A stretch of 64,000 bases of DNA. It comes from DAOUJW01 sp034421015. Lineage in GTDB: Bacteria > Chloroflexota > Dehalococcoidia > Lucifugimonadales > UBA2985. A program made the position numbers and the translations under genes. Of this stretch, positions 17,601 to 24,756 are shown piece after piece (within the stretch, counting starts at the first letter, position 1; every line of letters begins with the position of its first letter). The stretch lies in NCBI GenBank assembly GCA_034421015.1, contig DAOUKT010000015.1, positions 62,001-126,000 of the forward strand, written 5' to 3'. The notes under the pieces were generated by a model. The model had not been told where the DNA came from, made no database searches, and saw nothing but the letters and a program-made list of their open reading frames with translations.

Positions 17601-18956
17601 GTCGTACTCGTAGCGGGGCATGTCGCGGTAGGGGTAGGCTCGGCGGCAGAGTTCGAAGAGCTCATCCTCGTCCCAGTCCTCGACGGCGCATGCGGCCGCT
17701 ATCTGCTGGGCCAGGATGTCCAGGGGCCAGGGCGGGATTATCAGAGAGTCCAGGCTGCTGCGGCGTATCGCCCTGACCAGGGCCGTGCACTCCACAAGCT
17801 CGTCCCGGGTGAGGGGGAACAGGCGGCCCTTTGGGGTGCCAAGGAGGCTGTGCCCGGAGCGTCCGATGCGCTGGAGCAGTGTCGCAATGGAGCGTGGCGA
17901 TCCTATCTGGCAGACGAGGTCGACCACGCCGATGTCGATGCCAAGCTCCAGGGATGCCGTAGCCACGCACACCTTGACCTCGCCCCGCTTCAGCTTCTCC
18001 TCGGCGGCCAGCCGCGTGGTGCGCGCGAGGCTGCCGTGATGGGCCACCACCGCTTCCTCTCCGAGCCTCTGGGACATCTGGTGGGCAATGCGTTCCACCA
18101 TCCGGCGGGTGTTGACGAAGACCAGGGTTGTGCCGTGGGACTGCACAAGGCCAGCAATGTCGTCCAGGGTTTCCGCCCATTGCTCGTGGGAGGCGATGGG
18201 GCCAAGCTCCCTTGGCGGCATCTCAATCGCCAGGTCGATCTCCCGGGCGTGGCCGGAGTCGACAATCAGGCAGTCGGGCGTACCGTCGTCTGCAATGTTG
18301 TCGTTGCCCACAAGGAAGCGGGCCATATTCTCTATCGGTCGCTGCGTGGCCGACAGCCCTATGCGGGTGACGGGCCCCTCCGCGAGGGCGCAGAGTCGCT
18401 CAACGGACAGGGTGAGGTGGGAGCCGCGCTTGTCGTCGGCGACGGCGTGGATTTCGTCCAGAATGAGGGTGCTCACTCCGGCCAGGGCCCTGCGCCCGCT
18501 CTTGGAGGTGAGCAGGATGAACAGCGACTCCGGGGTGGTTATGAGGATGTGGGGCGGCTTCCTTGCCATACGCTGCCGCTCCGAGGCCTTGGTGTCCCCG
18601 GTGCGGACGGCGGTGCGGATCTCAGGCAGGAAGCGCCCGGACTCCTCGGCCAGGGCCTGTATCTCCTCCAGGGGCGCGGCCAGGTTCTTCTGGATGTCGT
18701 TGGAGAGGGCCCTGAGCGGGGAGACGTAGACAACCTGGGTTGTGTCCGGCAGGCAGCCCTCCAGCCCCTGCCGCACCAGCCCGTCGATGCAGGTAAGGAA
18801 GGCGGCGAGGGTCTTGCCGGACCCGGTTGGGGCGGCGATGAGGGTGTGGCGGCCTTCCGAGATGGCCTGCCAGCCCCGGGCCTGGGCCTCCGTGGGGGCC
18901 TCAAACCTGCTGCTGAACCACTCCCTGATTATGGGATGAAAAAGTGAGAGCGACAT
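14610..18956 (-). CDS. lhr: Lhr-type large DEAD/DEAH-box helicase
   Basis: A 1448-aa superfamily 2 helicase of the long (full-length) Lhr type, acting in DNA repair as a 3'-5' translocase. Motifs in order: AAPTGSGKT (41-49), the DEIH box (167-170) within LILDEIHAVADDKRGSHL, SATQRPI, VNTRRMVERIAHQ, TASLELGIDIGVVDLV, and QRIGRSGH. A winged-helix and Lhr-core region follows. The last 600 or so residues form the long C-terminal domain found only in the long form. The length fits that class. The ATG has no clear ribosome site, but MSLSLFHPIIREWF matches the family start. It is transcribed alone and converges on the kinase gene. Confidence 0.93.
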   Translation of the reverse strand: MSLSLFHPIIREWFSSRFEAPTEAQARGWQAISEGRHTLIAAPTGSGKTLAAFLTCIDGLVRQGLEGCLPDTTQVVYVSPLRALSNDIQKNLAAPLEEIQALAEESGRFLPEIRTAVRTGDTKASERQRMARKPPHILITTPESLFILLTSKSGRRALAGVSTLILDEIHAVADDKRGSHLTLSVERLCALAEGPVTRIGLSATQRPIENMARFLVGNDNIADDGTPDCLIVDSGHAREIDLAIEMPPRELGPIASHEQWAETLDDIAGLVQSHGTTLVFVNTRRMVERIAHQMSQRLGEEAVVAHHGSLARTTRLAAEEKLKRGEVKVCVATASLELGIDIGVVDLVCQIGSPRSIATLLQRIGRSGHSLLGTPKGRLFPLTRDELVECTALVRAIRRSSLDSLIIPPWPLDILAQQIAAACAVEDWDEDELFELCRRAYPYRDMPRYEYDRLVEVLSDGFAPRLGRSGAMLHRDGVNRRLKGRRGAGIAAMTSGGAIPDTGDYDVIAEPEETFVGTVNEDFAIESMAGDVFLLGNTPWKIRRIESGRVRVVDAEGQAPSIPFWLGEAPGRTRELSEEVTELREAIDERLHDPPKAERWVVSETGVTGECARQIVAYFIEGKRVLGMVPTKRRVVAERFFDDSGGMQLVVHAPFGAQINKAWGMALRKQICRTFDFELQAAATDDGLNFALGSSMSFPLEDVFSYVTSRNAEEVVMQAVFQAPLFGVRWRWDAARSLAVLRHTGGRKVPLPLLRMRSEDLLAAVFPAQVACQDNAPPGDIEPPDHPLVFETIRDCLTEAMDAEGLKEVLAAIEQGEIEVYARDTVQPSVFSHQLLNTMPYAFLDDAPLEERRSRAVPLRRALPDDTRDLGALDPKSVAEESQRAWPRIRDADELHDALMHLIALPEKVIYVRDPMPDYEGADNPMETWFEELARDGRVYTINHPNGEAAWVATERLHLAATIYPQARLEPTPLNGLAHPDEPDREEAVYTLLRGWIECSGPFTAEEMRRTLDIPESDVKIALARFENEGVILRGRFRQWVEDEEFCDRRILARIHRSTIGRLRQEIKPATPAAFVRFLLRWQCVEPGWQLHGEDGVEDVIERLQGFEAAAQAWESDILPSRVSDYAASTLDALCFGGEVIWGRITGHQNNGHDSPARSPLSRNTPITLALRESLDWLLDGRNHDELNINGAAREALEVLQRRGASFPSEIQSATGRLASDVEEALWLLAASGIATADGMATLRQRIRGNSEQGRRSTRTRRASGGRRGGFSRWSVLEAPNPEPDAPETPVEARARQLLRRYGVLFPELLGREPMAPRWRDLIRVLRRLEARGEIRGGLFVSGFVGEQFALPEAVELLRNVRSIEPTGQLVTVSACDPLNVVGILTPGDRVPSIPGNRVALRDGVPVCSLESGKLVDRAKAGDPDLARARAMLQPTSYRQEAPTFVEV

Positions 18957-19065
18957 GGGCGCATTTTAGCATAAAGGTTCTTATGGATGCCAGTATTCAC
19001 TCAACACCGACCGTTCATAATATAGGCTCTGGCGAATGAGAGTGCAACGGAGCAGCAGTAAGTTC

Positions 19066-19094
19066 TTGACACTCCAACCTCGTAACGCTAGTCT
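19066..19094 (+). promoter_or_regulatory. Sigma-70-type promoter of the small membrane protein gene
   Basis: Consensus -35 TTGACA (19066-19071) and -10 TAGTCT (19089-19094) with 17-bp spacing. The expected start near 19101 is about 23 nt before the GTG at 19124, which supports that start codon. Confidence 0.55.
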
Positions 19095-19123
19095 AAAGTC
19101 AGGCTGAACTCAGATAGGTAGTC

Positions 19124-19483
19124 GTGAATGTTCGTCCAGCTCTTGCAGGGTGGTATGTCGCTCTCTCCGGCGTGCAATGTCTCGCTTCCCTTGCGTTTGT
19201 CATCTGGTACGAAACCCGGACGATGGCCCAGGACGGACTGCCAAAGACCATCCTGGAGATTGGACAAGGCTCAGCGCCATTCTTCATTATAGCCTTGACC
19301 GGCTCACTGTTAATTGTGGAAGGAGCCGCTATGCTAGCAGAGCGTTACCTGAAAGAGCGGTACAATAAAGGCCGTGAAGAAGAGCGCAGAGCGTGGATAG
19401 AGTGGAATCAGCGGCGGGAGCAAGCCATAAAGGATGGGCAAGACTTCACCGAACCGCCTCCCCCTCCGTCCAAGCCTGAGTAG
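19124..19483 (+). CDS. Small membrane protein of unknown function
   Basis: A 119-aa protein with two hydrophobic helices (about residues 8-27 and 52-72). A highly charged amphipathic stretch (RYLKERYNKGREEERRAW) and a proline-rich end (EPPPPPSKPE) follow. The charged tail is probably cytosolic. It is not recognised. The GTG start is supported by the promoter placement upstream. It lies alone at the left edge of the accessory region. Confidence 0.6.
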   Translation: MNVRPALAGWYVALSGVQCLASLAFVIWYETRTMAQDGLPKTILEIGQGSAPFFIIALTGSLLIVEGAAMLAERYLKERYNKGREEERRAWIEWNQRREQAIKDGQDFTEPPPPPSKPE

Positions 19484-19580
19484 CTCATACCGCTAACGCG
19501 GTAAATTCGGCGTGGCGCGCAGGGCGCCATTACACGTCTCTGGCCGTGCTCGCCGGCGCATCTACAGCCAATCCCGCGCT

Positions 19581-19949
19581 CTACCCCATGCTGTGGCCGA
19601 GGTCCGAGAAGGACACCAGGCCGACCAGCTTGCCGTCCTCCACCAGGGGCAGCCGCTTTATCCTCCGGGACACCAACATGTGCGCCGCGATCTGGACTTC
19701 GGTGGACGGCGATTCCGTGATGACGGGGCTGGTCATGTACTGGGACACCTGGCTCTCGGCGGGGTTGTGGCCTGCGCCCAGGCAGCCGATGAGCAGGTCC
19801 CGGTCCGTAACTATGCCCACCAGGGAGTCGCCGTCAACTATCACCAGGCAGCCGATGTTGGCCTCCCTCATGCGCCTGGCGGCTTCGGAGACGCTTACGT
19901 CCCGGGTCGCAGTGATCACCTCAGTTTTCATTACGTCTTTGAGCTGCAT
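19581..19949 (-). CDS. Tandem CBS-domain protein
   Basis: A 122-aa protein made only of two CBS domains (about 1-60 and 65-122): MKTEVITATRDVSVSEAARRM ... GIVTDRDLL and MTSPVITESPSTEVQIAAHML ... LVGLVSFSDLG. Such pairs bind adenosine nucleotides such as AMP, ATP or S-adenosylmethionine, and act as energy or ligand sensors. The ATG at 19949 lies 5 nt after AGGAGG, so the GTG inside that ribosome site (19955) is not the start. No catalytic domain is fused, so its partner is elsewhere. Confidence 0.92.
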   Translation of the reverse strand: MQLKDVMKTEVITATRDVSVSEAARRMREANIGCLVIVDGDSLVGIVTDRDLLIGCLGAGHNPAESQVSQYMTSPVITESPSTEVQIAAHMLVSRRIKRLPLVEDGKLVGLVSFSDLGHSMG

Positions 19950-20167
19950 AATCACCTCCTGTCTTATTGTATTCTACACCCACCCTTAGAGATATGGCTA
20001 ACCGCTAAGTTTGTCGCCAGTGAAAGGCCAAATTGACTGAGAGGTCAATTATGTGCAAATATCCCGCAATATCACCCTCGGTTTCCCGCCTGCACTAAGG
20101 CATGGAAAGATTCTCGCAAATGAAAGGGGCTTACTAACAATTTTACCCAAGCACGGAGATGTAGCTA

Positions 20168-20446
20168 ATGACTACACAAAATGAGTGTGATTACTGCGAT
20201 GTACCACACACTGATAAGACTTACAAAAATCAGGCCAGAATGCCTATCAATGGTAGAGTGTGTGCGATCGACTTCTGTATTCATCAGATAGTTGCGGCTC
20301 TGAATGCTGGAGGGATACAGACAGAAGCAAGTTGTTGTGGGCATGGGACAATGAAGGGGTGTATTACGCTAGCGGACGGGCGATCTCTAATCATCATACC
20401 AACTCCAGAGTCGATTGAAGAATGGGCGGAAGTAGTTAAACTCTAA
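20168..20446 (+). CDS. Small Cys-rich protein of unknown function
   Basis: A 92-aa protein with an N-terminal CxxC (CDYCDVPH), then INGRVCAIDFCIHQIVAALNAGG, then ASCCGHGTMKG. The Cys/His content suggests metal binding. The middle part resembles short proteins common in phages and mobile islands, but I cannot name a family. GGAGATG lies upstream of the ATG. Base composition is clearly lower in GC than the genes before 19.9 kb. The stop overlaps the stop of the convergent gene at 20443 by 4 bp. Confidence 0.65.
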   Translation: MTTQNECDYCDVPHTDKTYKNQARMPINGRVCAIDFCIHQIVAALNAGGIQTEASCCGHGTMKGCITLADGRSLIIIPTPESIEEWAEVVKL

Positions 20447-20652
20447 CGCCTGTGACACGGTCTCGAACACCAGAAACATCCGTCTGATGGTATATAGCCA
20501 AAAGCTCTGGCTCTCACTACTGCCGGTTGGCAAGATGTGAATACGCCAAGGTAGACAGGGTTAGTAACCATATCTAGCCAAGCGCATCCTTGCTGATGTA
20601 CCTCGTGGTAGCCATCGTTTTGAGGGTTTGGATTCACATAATAGAGATTCAT
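20443..20652 (-). CDS. Small Cys/His protein of unknown function
   Basis: A 69-aa protein starting MNLYYVNPNPQNDGYHEVHQ and ending DGCFWCSRPCHRR. The spacing of EVHQQGCAWL, YLGVFTSCQPAVVRARAF and GCFWCSRPCH matches, from memory, a widespread family of tiny unknown proteins (YYVN ... HEVH ... DGCYYCS). The Cys/His pattern suggests zinc binding. It lies in the AT-richer region. No ribosome site is obvious. Confidence 0.6.
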   Translation of the reverse strand: MNLYYVNPNPQNDGYHEVHQQGCAWLDMVTNPVYLGVFTSCQPAVVRARAFGYIPSDGCFWCSRPCHRR

Positions 20653-20741
20653 AGTGAATCTTCCGTTGGCTAGGATGCTCTGATAGTACGCCTTCTATCT
20701 ATGCTTGGCAAGCGCAGGCATTGACTGGTATCATCTACGTG

Positions 20742-20858
20742 ACTTAGCCAAGTCGTTTTCGCTTTATCCCGCAATAGGGATGTAGAGCGCATAAGCCCTT
20801 AGACGTCCTATGGGCTTTTCCTGCGGCTCTACTCCCCGAGCGGGCGACTTGGCTAGGT
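20742..20858. ncRNA. Candidate structured RNA: three hairpins closed by a 14-bp stem
   Basis: ACTTAGCCAAGTCG (20742-20755) pairs with 20845-20858 over all 14 positions with one G-U. Inside are three further hairpins. The first is about 20760-20789 (c/g/c/t arms plus ATCCC/GGGAT). The second is 20793-20817 (AAGCCC/GGGCTT plus TAG/CTA). The third is a weaker one at about 20826-20841. The overall shape is a cloverleaf-like junction in the 243-bp gap before the gene at 20896. It is not a tRNA by sequence. Strand and function are unknown, and a recombination site is an alternative. Confidence 0.45.
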
Positions 20859-20895
20859 AGTCTGAGCGGCTTTAGTCGCAGGGAGGCCCACCAAG

Positions 20896-21894
20896 TTGTT
20901 TTTCGATCCCGAGAGAGCATATAGTCCATCATCATTTCCCAAGTGGCTAGGATACATAGCACTCCTCTTTGTCGTGTTCGTTGCAGGAGTATGTGTAGGT
21001 AATGCAGAGACAGAAGAAGTCCCTGAGTCTCAACAGGTAGTAGTAGGCCCTACTGCTATTCCGATTCCTGAACCGATAGACTATCCAACTCCTACTCCAT
21101 TCTCAATTGATGATTATCCCGAGTACTTAGGAGTAGTAGGGGATTGTGATCTCGCTCTAACGTGGAGGGGTTTAGCTGGAGTCACTGAGGCAGACTATGC
21201 GGAGATGGGGCGTCGTGACGGATGCTCTGAGCAGCGCGTTCAGGAATCTTTGCTCTACTTTCACATCTGGCAAAAAGTCGCTAGAAATAGCATTGCAACT
21301 GAGGATGCTGCTATAGCTTTGGGAATTCCTACGCCCACACATGAGCCTTCGCCCACACTATTTACAGATGACCCTACTGGGCGTTGCTCTGCATCCCCGG
21401 ATTGCGCTCTTGAAGTGTCCAGTTCGGAGCTAGAGGACTACTATCGGAGTGATAGTAGTTATTGGGACTTGAGTATGGCAGATGGAAGAGGAGCAGGAGC
21501 GGGAAAGCACATTTTCACGGCAAACTCGAAAACCGATGCTGGCTACTATATCACTTGGATAGAGCGTGAAGGTGTAGGGGTCCAGCTTGTAGAGATGGTA
21601 GCACCTCTACCAATGGCTTGCTCGGATTGGGAGTCTTTCGCCAATGTCCGTTATAACCTGGTAGACATCATGCAGTTGACTATCCCGTCACCCTTAGAGT
21701 CGCGTGATTCACATAGTTTGTATGACGCTGGGTGTTCTCTAACTACATCTAACAACAAGGCAAGCTCCGTCATCAATGGTGTGTTAGCGAGCGTCAACTA
21801 TGTTGATGTGGAAGATATAAGGCTACTGGATTTCACCTTCTGGCCCTGCGGGGAGAGAGCAGAGAACGGAGCGTGTCAGTGGTCTAAGTCCTAA
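20896..21894 (+). CDS. Membrane-anchored extracytoplasmic protein of unknown function
   Basis: A 332-aa protein starting from TTG, with AGGGAGG 10 nt upstream. One membrane helix near residues 18-36 (WLGYIALLFVVFVAGVCVGN) is followed by a Pro/Thr-rich stretch (PTAIPIPEPIDYPTPTP). The large outer domain carries scattered Cys that may form disulfides (for example GDCDLAL, RCSASPDC, WPCGERAENGAC). A second Pro/Thr stretch (PTPTHEPSPT) separates two parts. Not recognised. It lies between the structured element and the IS1595-type transposase gene. Confidence 0.6.
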   Translation: MFFDPERAYSPSSFPKWLGYIALLFVVFVAGVCVGNAETEEVPESQQVVVGPTAIPIPEPIDYPTPTPFSIDDYPEYLGVVGDCDLALTWRGLAGVTEADYAEMGRRDGCSEQRVQESLLYFHIWQKVARNSIATEDAAIALGIPTPTHEPSPTLFTDDPTGRCSASPDCALEVSSSELEDYYRSDSSYWDLSMADGRGAGAGKHIFTANSKTDAGYYITWIEREGVGVQLVEMVAPLPMACSDWESFANVRYNLVDIMQLTIPSPLESRDSHSLYDAGCSLTTSNNKASSVINGVLASVNYVDVEDIRLLDFTFWPCGERAENGACQWSKS

Positions 21895-21900
21895 AACGTG

Positions 21901-21929
21901 TTGACTTTACGCCTATTTTGTGGTACTAT
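21901..21929 (+). promoter_or_regulatory. Sigma-70-type promoter of the transposase gene and following genes
   Basis: -35 TTGACT (21901-21906) and -10 TACTAT (21924-21929) are exactly 17 bp apart. The expected start near 21936 is about 15 nt before the ATG at 21951. Confidence 0.65.
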
Positions 21930-21950
21930 GTTACCCAGAAAGGAGTAAAG

Positions 21951-22886
21951 ATGGGGAGAGCACCCGGCAAGTTTTACAGGAAGGGAATGACGATTGTAGA
22001 GGCGGTAAATCGCTTCACGGACGAACAGCAGGTAGAGCAATTCTTCATAGAATCCCGTTGGCCTAACGGCATCGCCTGCCCTTTCTGTGGTTCAATGGAT
22101 ATCAGGGAGCGGACAACTCGCAAGCCTCAGCCTTATAGGTGCGGTGATTGCAGAAAGGATTTCTCGGTAAAGACTCTGAGCGTGATGCACGGATCTAACT
22201 TGCCTCTGAGCAAGTGGGCATTGGCAATCTATCTTATGAGCACAAGCCTCAAGGGTGTATCGTCAATGAAGTTGCATCGGGATTTGGGAGTGAGCCAAAA
22301 GACTGCCTGGCACTTGGGACACAGAATCAGGCGAGCTTTGGAGACACCTGGAGGCTTGTTTGGAGGCCCGGTTGAGGTAGACGAAACCTACATCGGGGGC
22401 AAGGAGAAGAACAAGCACTCTGACAAGAAGCTCAGGTCTGGACGGGGAACCGTCGGTAAGACTCCTGTAGTCGGAGTCAAGGACCGAATCACTAATCGGG
22501 TGATTGCGATGCCGATAGCGAATCCTGATAAGCGCACTCTCCACAGATTCATCGAGACTCACATTGAAGCTGGTGCGCAGATATACACTGATGAGGCTCG
22601 CGCATACGAGGGACTCACAAACTATCTGCACCAGGCCGTCAAGCATAGCCAAGGGCAGTATGTTGATGGCGATGCTCACACCAACGGGATAGAGAGTATT
22701 TGGGCGATGTTTAAGAGGGGAATCGTTGGAGTGTACCATCACATCAGCGTGAAGCACCTGCACAGGTATACAACCGAATTCGCAGGTAGGCACAGCGATA
22801 GGAAGTCGGATACAATGACTCAGATAGCAAACTTGATAGGAGCGATGCACGGGAAGCGTCTGCGCTGGGCAGACATGATAGCGTAG
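21951..22886 (+). CDS. IS1595-family (ISXO2-type) transposase
   Basis: A 311-aa transposase. The N-terminal zinc ribbon is CPFCGSMDIRERTTRK ... YRCGDCRKDF. A helix-turn-helix follows (MKLHRDLGVSQKTAWHLGHRI). The DDE catalytic residues are seen in VEVDETYIGGKE, IYTDEARAYEGL and NGIESIWAMFKRG. All are intact, so the protein could be active. AGGAG lies 5 nt before the ATG. No terminal inverted repeats or target duplication were found around the gene. It is followed within 14 bp by small genes with their own ribosome sites, so it may be a component of a larger element rather than a simple insertion sequence. Confidence 0.9.
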   Translation: MGRAPGKFYRKGMTIVEAVNRFTDEQQVEQFFIESRWPNGIACPFCGSMDIRERTTRKPQPYRCGDCRKDFSVKTLSVMHGSNLPLSKWALAIYLMSTSLKGVSSMKLHRDLGVSQKTAWHLGHRIRRALETPGGLFGGPVEVDETYIGGKEKNKHSDKKLRSGRGTVGKTPVVGVKDRITNRVIAMPIANPDKRTLHRFIETHIEAGAQIYTDEARAYEGLTNYLHQAVKHSQGQYVDGDAHTNGIESIWAMFKRGIVGVYHHISVKHLHRYTTEFAGRHSDRKSDTMTQIANLIGAMHGKRLRWADMIA

Positions 22887-22900
22887 AAAGAGAGGCTAGA

Positions 22901-23110
22901 GTGTCACGCGGGAATCGCAGAAGGAAGAAACCCAGAGGGGTTACACCTGAGTCGGAGGAAGTCAATTACATCTCCCCTCCACCACTACCAGCTTCCTTTG
23001 AAGAGATAGTGAGAGCGGTAGTCAGGACTCGGACGCCGGAAGAGATAGAGCAGATGTTGGCGGAGGAGAGAGATGAACGACAAGGAGATAAGCAGACCGG
23101 CGAAAGTTGA
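22901..23110 (+). CDS. Small charged protein of unknown function
   Basis: A 69-aa protein starting from GTG, with AGAGAGGCT upstream. The N-terminus is very basic (SRGNRRRKKPRG); the C-terminal half is acidic and probably helical (SFEEIVRAVVRTRTPEEIEQMLAEERDER). Not recognised. It begins 14 bp after the transposase stop, and its last 38 bases overlap the next gene. Confidence 0.5.
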   Translation: MSRGNRRRKKPRGVTPESEEVNYISPPPLPASFEEIVRAVVRTRTPEEIEQMLAEERDERQGDKQTGES

Positions 23111-23237
23111 AGCAGACCGCAAGATGCCCTGGGATGAAGAGGACGAAAAACCCGAAGGAATCGTAGGACTCATCAAGGAAATCAAGGAGATATTCAAGAA
23201 GGCGGACGAGAAGGAGAAGGATGTACGTCATAATTGA
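23073..23237 (+). CDS. 54-aa charged protein of unknown function
   Basis: Begins MNDKEISRPAKVEADRKMPWDEEDE and ends with a Lys/Glu/Ile helix (LIKEIKEIFKKADEKEKD). GGAGGAGAG lies directly before the ATG. It overlaps the gene before it by 38 bp and the gene after it by 17 bp, each in a different frame. The very good ribosome site argues for a real small gene, but nothing else supports it. Confidence 0.45.
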   Translation: MNDKEISRPAKVEADRKMPWDEEDEKPEGIVGLIKEIKEIFKKADEKEKDVRHN

Positions 23238-23448
23238 TGGCAAATTGAACAAACATAGATTGTGGATTCATGGCAAAGACCTAATCAGCATAGAACATGT
23301 AAATGCCTTTGATGAAAGAGAAGAAAAGGCACAAGAAGCTGAACAAGAAAGAATAGGGAATGCCGCCTGGCAACTTTTAGCAGATGATCAACCTGTCAAT
23401 AACGAGACAATAGCTAGAATAATCAATCGGGGTAACAGAAGGAGTTAG
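23221..23448 (+). CDS. Small protein of unknown function
   Basis: A 75-aa protein starting MYVIIDGKLNKHRLWIHGKDLISIE, followed by a charged helix (REEKAQEAEQERIGNAAWQLL). GAGAAGGAGAAGG lies directly before the ATG. AT-rich codon use matches its neighbours. The next gene starts 1 nt after its stop. Not recognised. Confidence 0.5.
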   Translation: MYVIIDGKLNKHRLWIHGKDLISIEHVNAFDEREEKAQEAEQERIGNAAWQLLADDQPVNNETIARIINRGNRRS

Positions 23449-23449
23449 A

Positions 23450-23740
23450 ATGCCTGAGCAAGAGACTGAGATGAAGGTGGTTGTACGGACAACTGATGGC
23501 GATGCTGGAGAGCATATTTACACCTTTGTTGGTCCGCTTGGTGAGGACGACAGGAGGCTTATTCGTGCTGTGCGGGATCACATCGTGAACGCGATGACGA
23601 GTGATAGCCTTGGCGTTCTCAGGATGGATCATCCGATAGCTTGGTATAACGGTTCCCATTTAGTGAGTGTGACAATCAAGATTACACGCGAGGACGAGCG
23701 TATACCCGTTGATGAGTTGAGACAACTAGGTCTGATGTAG
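23450..23740 (+). CDS. Small protein of unknown function
   Basis: A 96-aa protein (MPEQETEMKVVVRTTDGDAGEHIYTF ...) with an alternating strand pattern and no membrane segment. AGAAGGAG lies 5 nt before the ATG, inside the end of the previous gene. It is 13 bp from the protease-like gene downstream. Not recognised; it belongs to the same tight row of genes as the transposase. Confidence 0.5.
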   Translation: MPEQETEMKVVVRTTDGDAGEHIYTFVGPLGEDDRRLIRAVRDHIVNAMTSDSLGVLRMDHPIAWYNGSHLVSVTIKITREDERIPVDELRQLGLM

Positions 23741-23753
23741 CAGGGAGAAGAGC

Positions 23754-24122
23754 ATGAGCACCTTTTCAGTCAAGATAGACATAGGGAACAAAGACGGTGG
23801 TCCAGTTGAGTCGTTTGAAGCGTTGGTAGATACTGGTGCTTTCTTGTCTCAGGTTCCATCGTCAGCGCTGGAGCTATTAGGGGTTCAGCGACAGAAGCCC
23901 GTAGAGGTGGAATATGCGGATGGGCGTGTGCAACGTAAATGGGCTGGATGGGCTAGGATTGTCTATGAAGGCCAAGAGGAGTATACCCTAGTAGTATTTG
24001 GGGAAGAAGGAGTAGAGCCGATACTAGGATCTTTCGCGCTAGAGGGAATGAGACTGCTGGTAGATCCGGCTAACGAGAGGTTACTGCCCAGAAGATTTAG
24101 AGTTACTGAGCGTATAAGCTAG
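23754..24122 (+). CDS. Retropepsin-like (clan AA) aspartic protease
   Basis: A 122-aa protein with the single-domain retroviral-type aspartic protease layout. The catalytic triad is LVDTGAFLSQVP (residues about 25-36), followed by a flap-like strand region and a second hydrophobic-hydrophobic-Gly (EPILGSFALEGMRLLVDP). Enzymes of this kind work as dimers. Bacterial members are common but mostly uncharacterised. AGGGAGAAG precedes the ATG. It is the last gene of the transposase-led row, and a terminator follows. Confidence 0.78.
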   Translation: MSTFSVKIDIGNKDGGPVESFEALVDTGAFLSQVPSSALELLGVQRQKPVEVEYADGRVQRKWAGWARIVYEGQEEYTLVVFGEEGVEPILGSFALEGMRLLVDPANERLLPRRFRVTERIS

Positions 24123-24139
24123 TAGATTCAGCAACAACC

Positions 24140-24175
24140 AAAATCCCCTTAGTCAAATCAGACCGAGGGGATTTT
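24140..24175. terminator. Intrinsic terminator, possibly bidirectional
   Basis: A perfect 9-bp stem AAAATCCCC (24140-24148) / GGGGATTTT (24167-24175), with an 18-nt loop. The A-run on the left and T-run on the right allow termination on either strand. Confidence 0.65.
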
Positions 24176-24215
24176 ACTATTCCGGGTGTAATGAAGGAAT
24201 TGAGAGGAGAGACTT

Positions 24216-24626
24216 ATGATGGGTAATGTCACAGTGTCTAATATCTTACCTGCGATTCGACTAGCTTACATATTTGTCATACTGCTAGTAGGAGTCATCT
24301 ACTCCGGCGAAGATGGGATGTATGAGACGGTTGACGATATCCACCAAGTAAGAGCTGCGCTACTTTCTGTAATGTTGGGGAGTGCCCTATTCGCGTGTTT
24401 GATTCCAGATGGTAAAGGAACAATTGCACAGCTCAATAGAGCATTCTCCCCTGTATGTATGGCGTTCTTAATGGTGATGGCGTCTCTTTCTTGGTTGCAA
24501 TCAGCAACAGACAATCAGTTAACACCTTTTGTTCCTATTCTGTTTCTCACTTACATAGCGGTGCTTTTAGGTCTGATTTTTGGCATTTTTCTAAGGCTCA
24601 AAGAGGCTGCCGAAAGCAGCGAATAG
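24216..24626 (+). CDS. Small integral membrane protein of unknown function
   Basis: A 136-aa protein with four predicted membrane helices (about 10-29, 46-65, 80-97 and 105-128) and a short charged end (RLKEAAESSE). GAGAGGAGAG lies upstream of the ATG. It follows the terminator at 24140, so it is a separate unit. Not recognised. Base composition is still low in GC. Confidence 0.6.
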   Translation: MMGNVTVSNILPAIRLAYIFVILLVGVIYSGEDGMYETVDDIHQVRAALLSVMLGSALFACLIPDGKGTIAQLNRAFSPVCMAFLMVMASLSWLQSATDNQLTPFVPILFLTYIAVLLGLIFGIFLRLKEAAESSE

Positions 24627-24756
24627 AAGATTGGTGTTTTCGGCGGGTAAGAAACTTACTAGGTTCGGAGTATAATAGAACTAGACAAGAAAATACGGGG
24701 ACGGAGACTCAGGGACGCGTAAAAGTGCCCTGGGTAAGATTCGATATAAGCCCCAA

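Noticed and set aside
20744..20962. A 72-codon antisense frame across the structured element
   Set aside because: Its sequence is dictated by the hairpin arms, and the composition is unlike a protein.
21890..22910. Terminal inverted repeats around the IS1595-type transposase
   Set aside because: I compared the flanks by eye and found no convincing pair or target duplication, so no insertion sequence boundary is reported.
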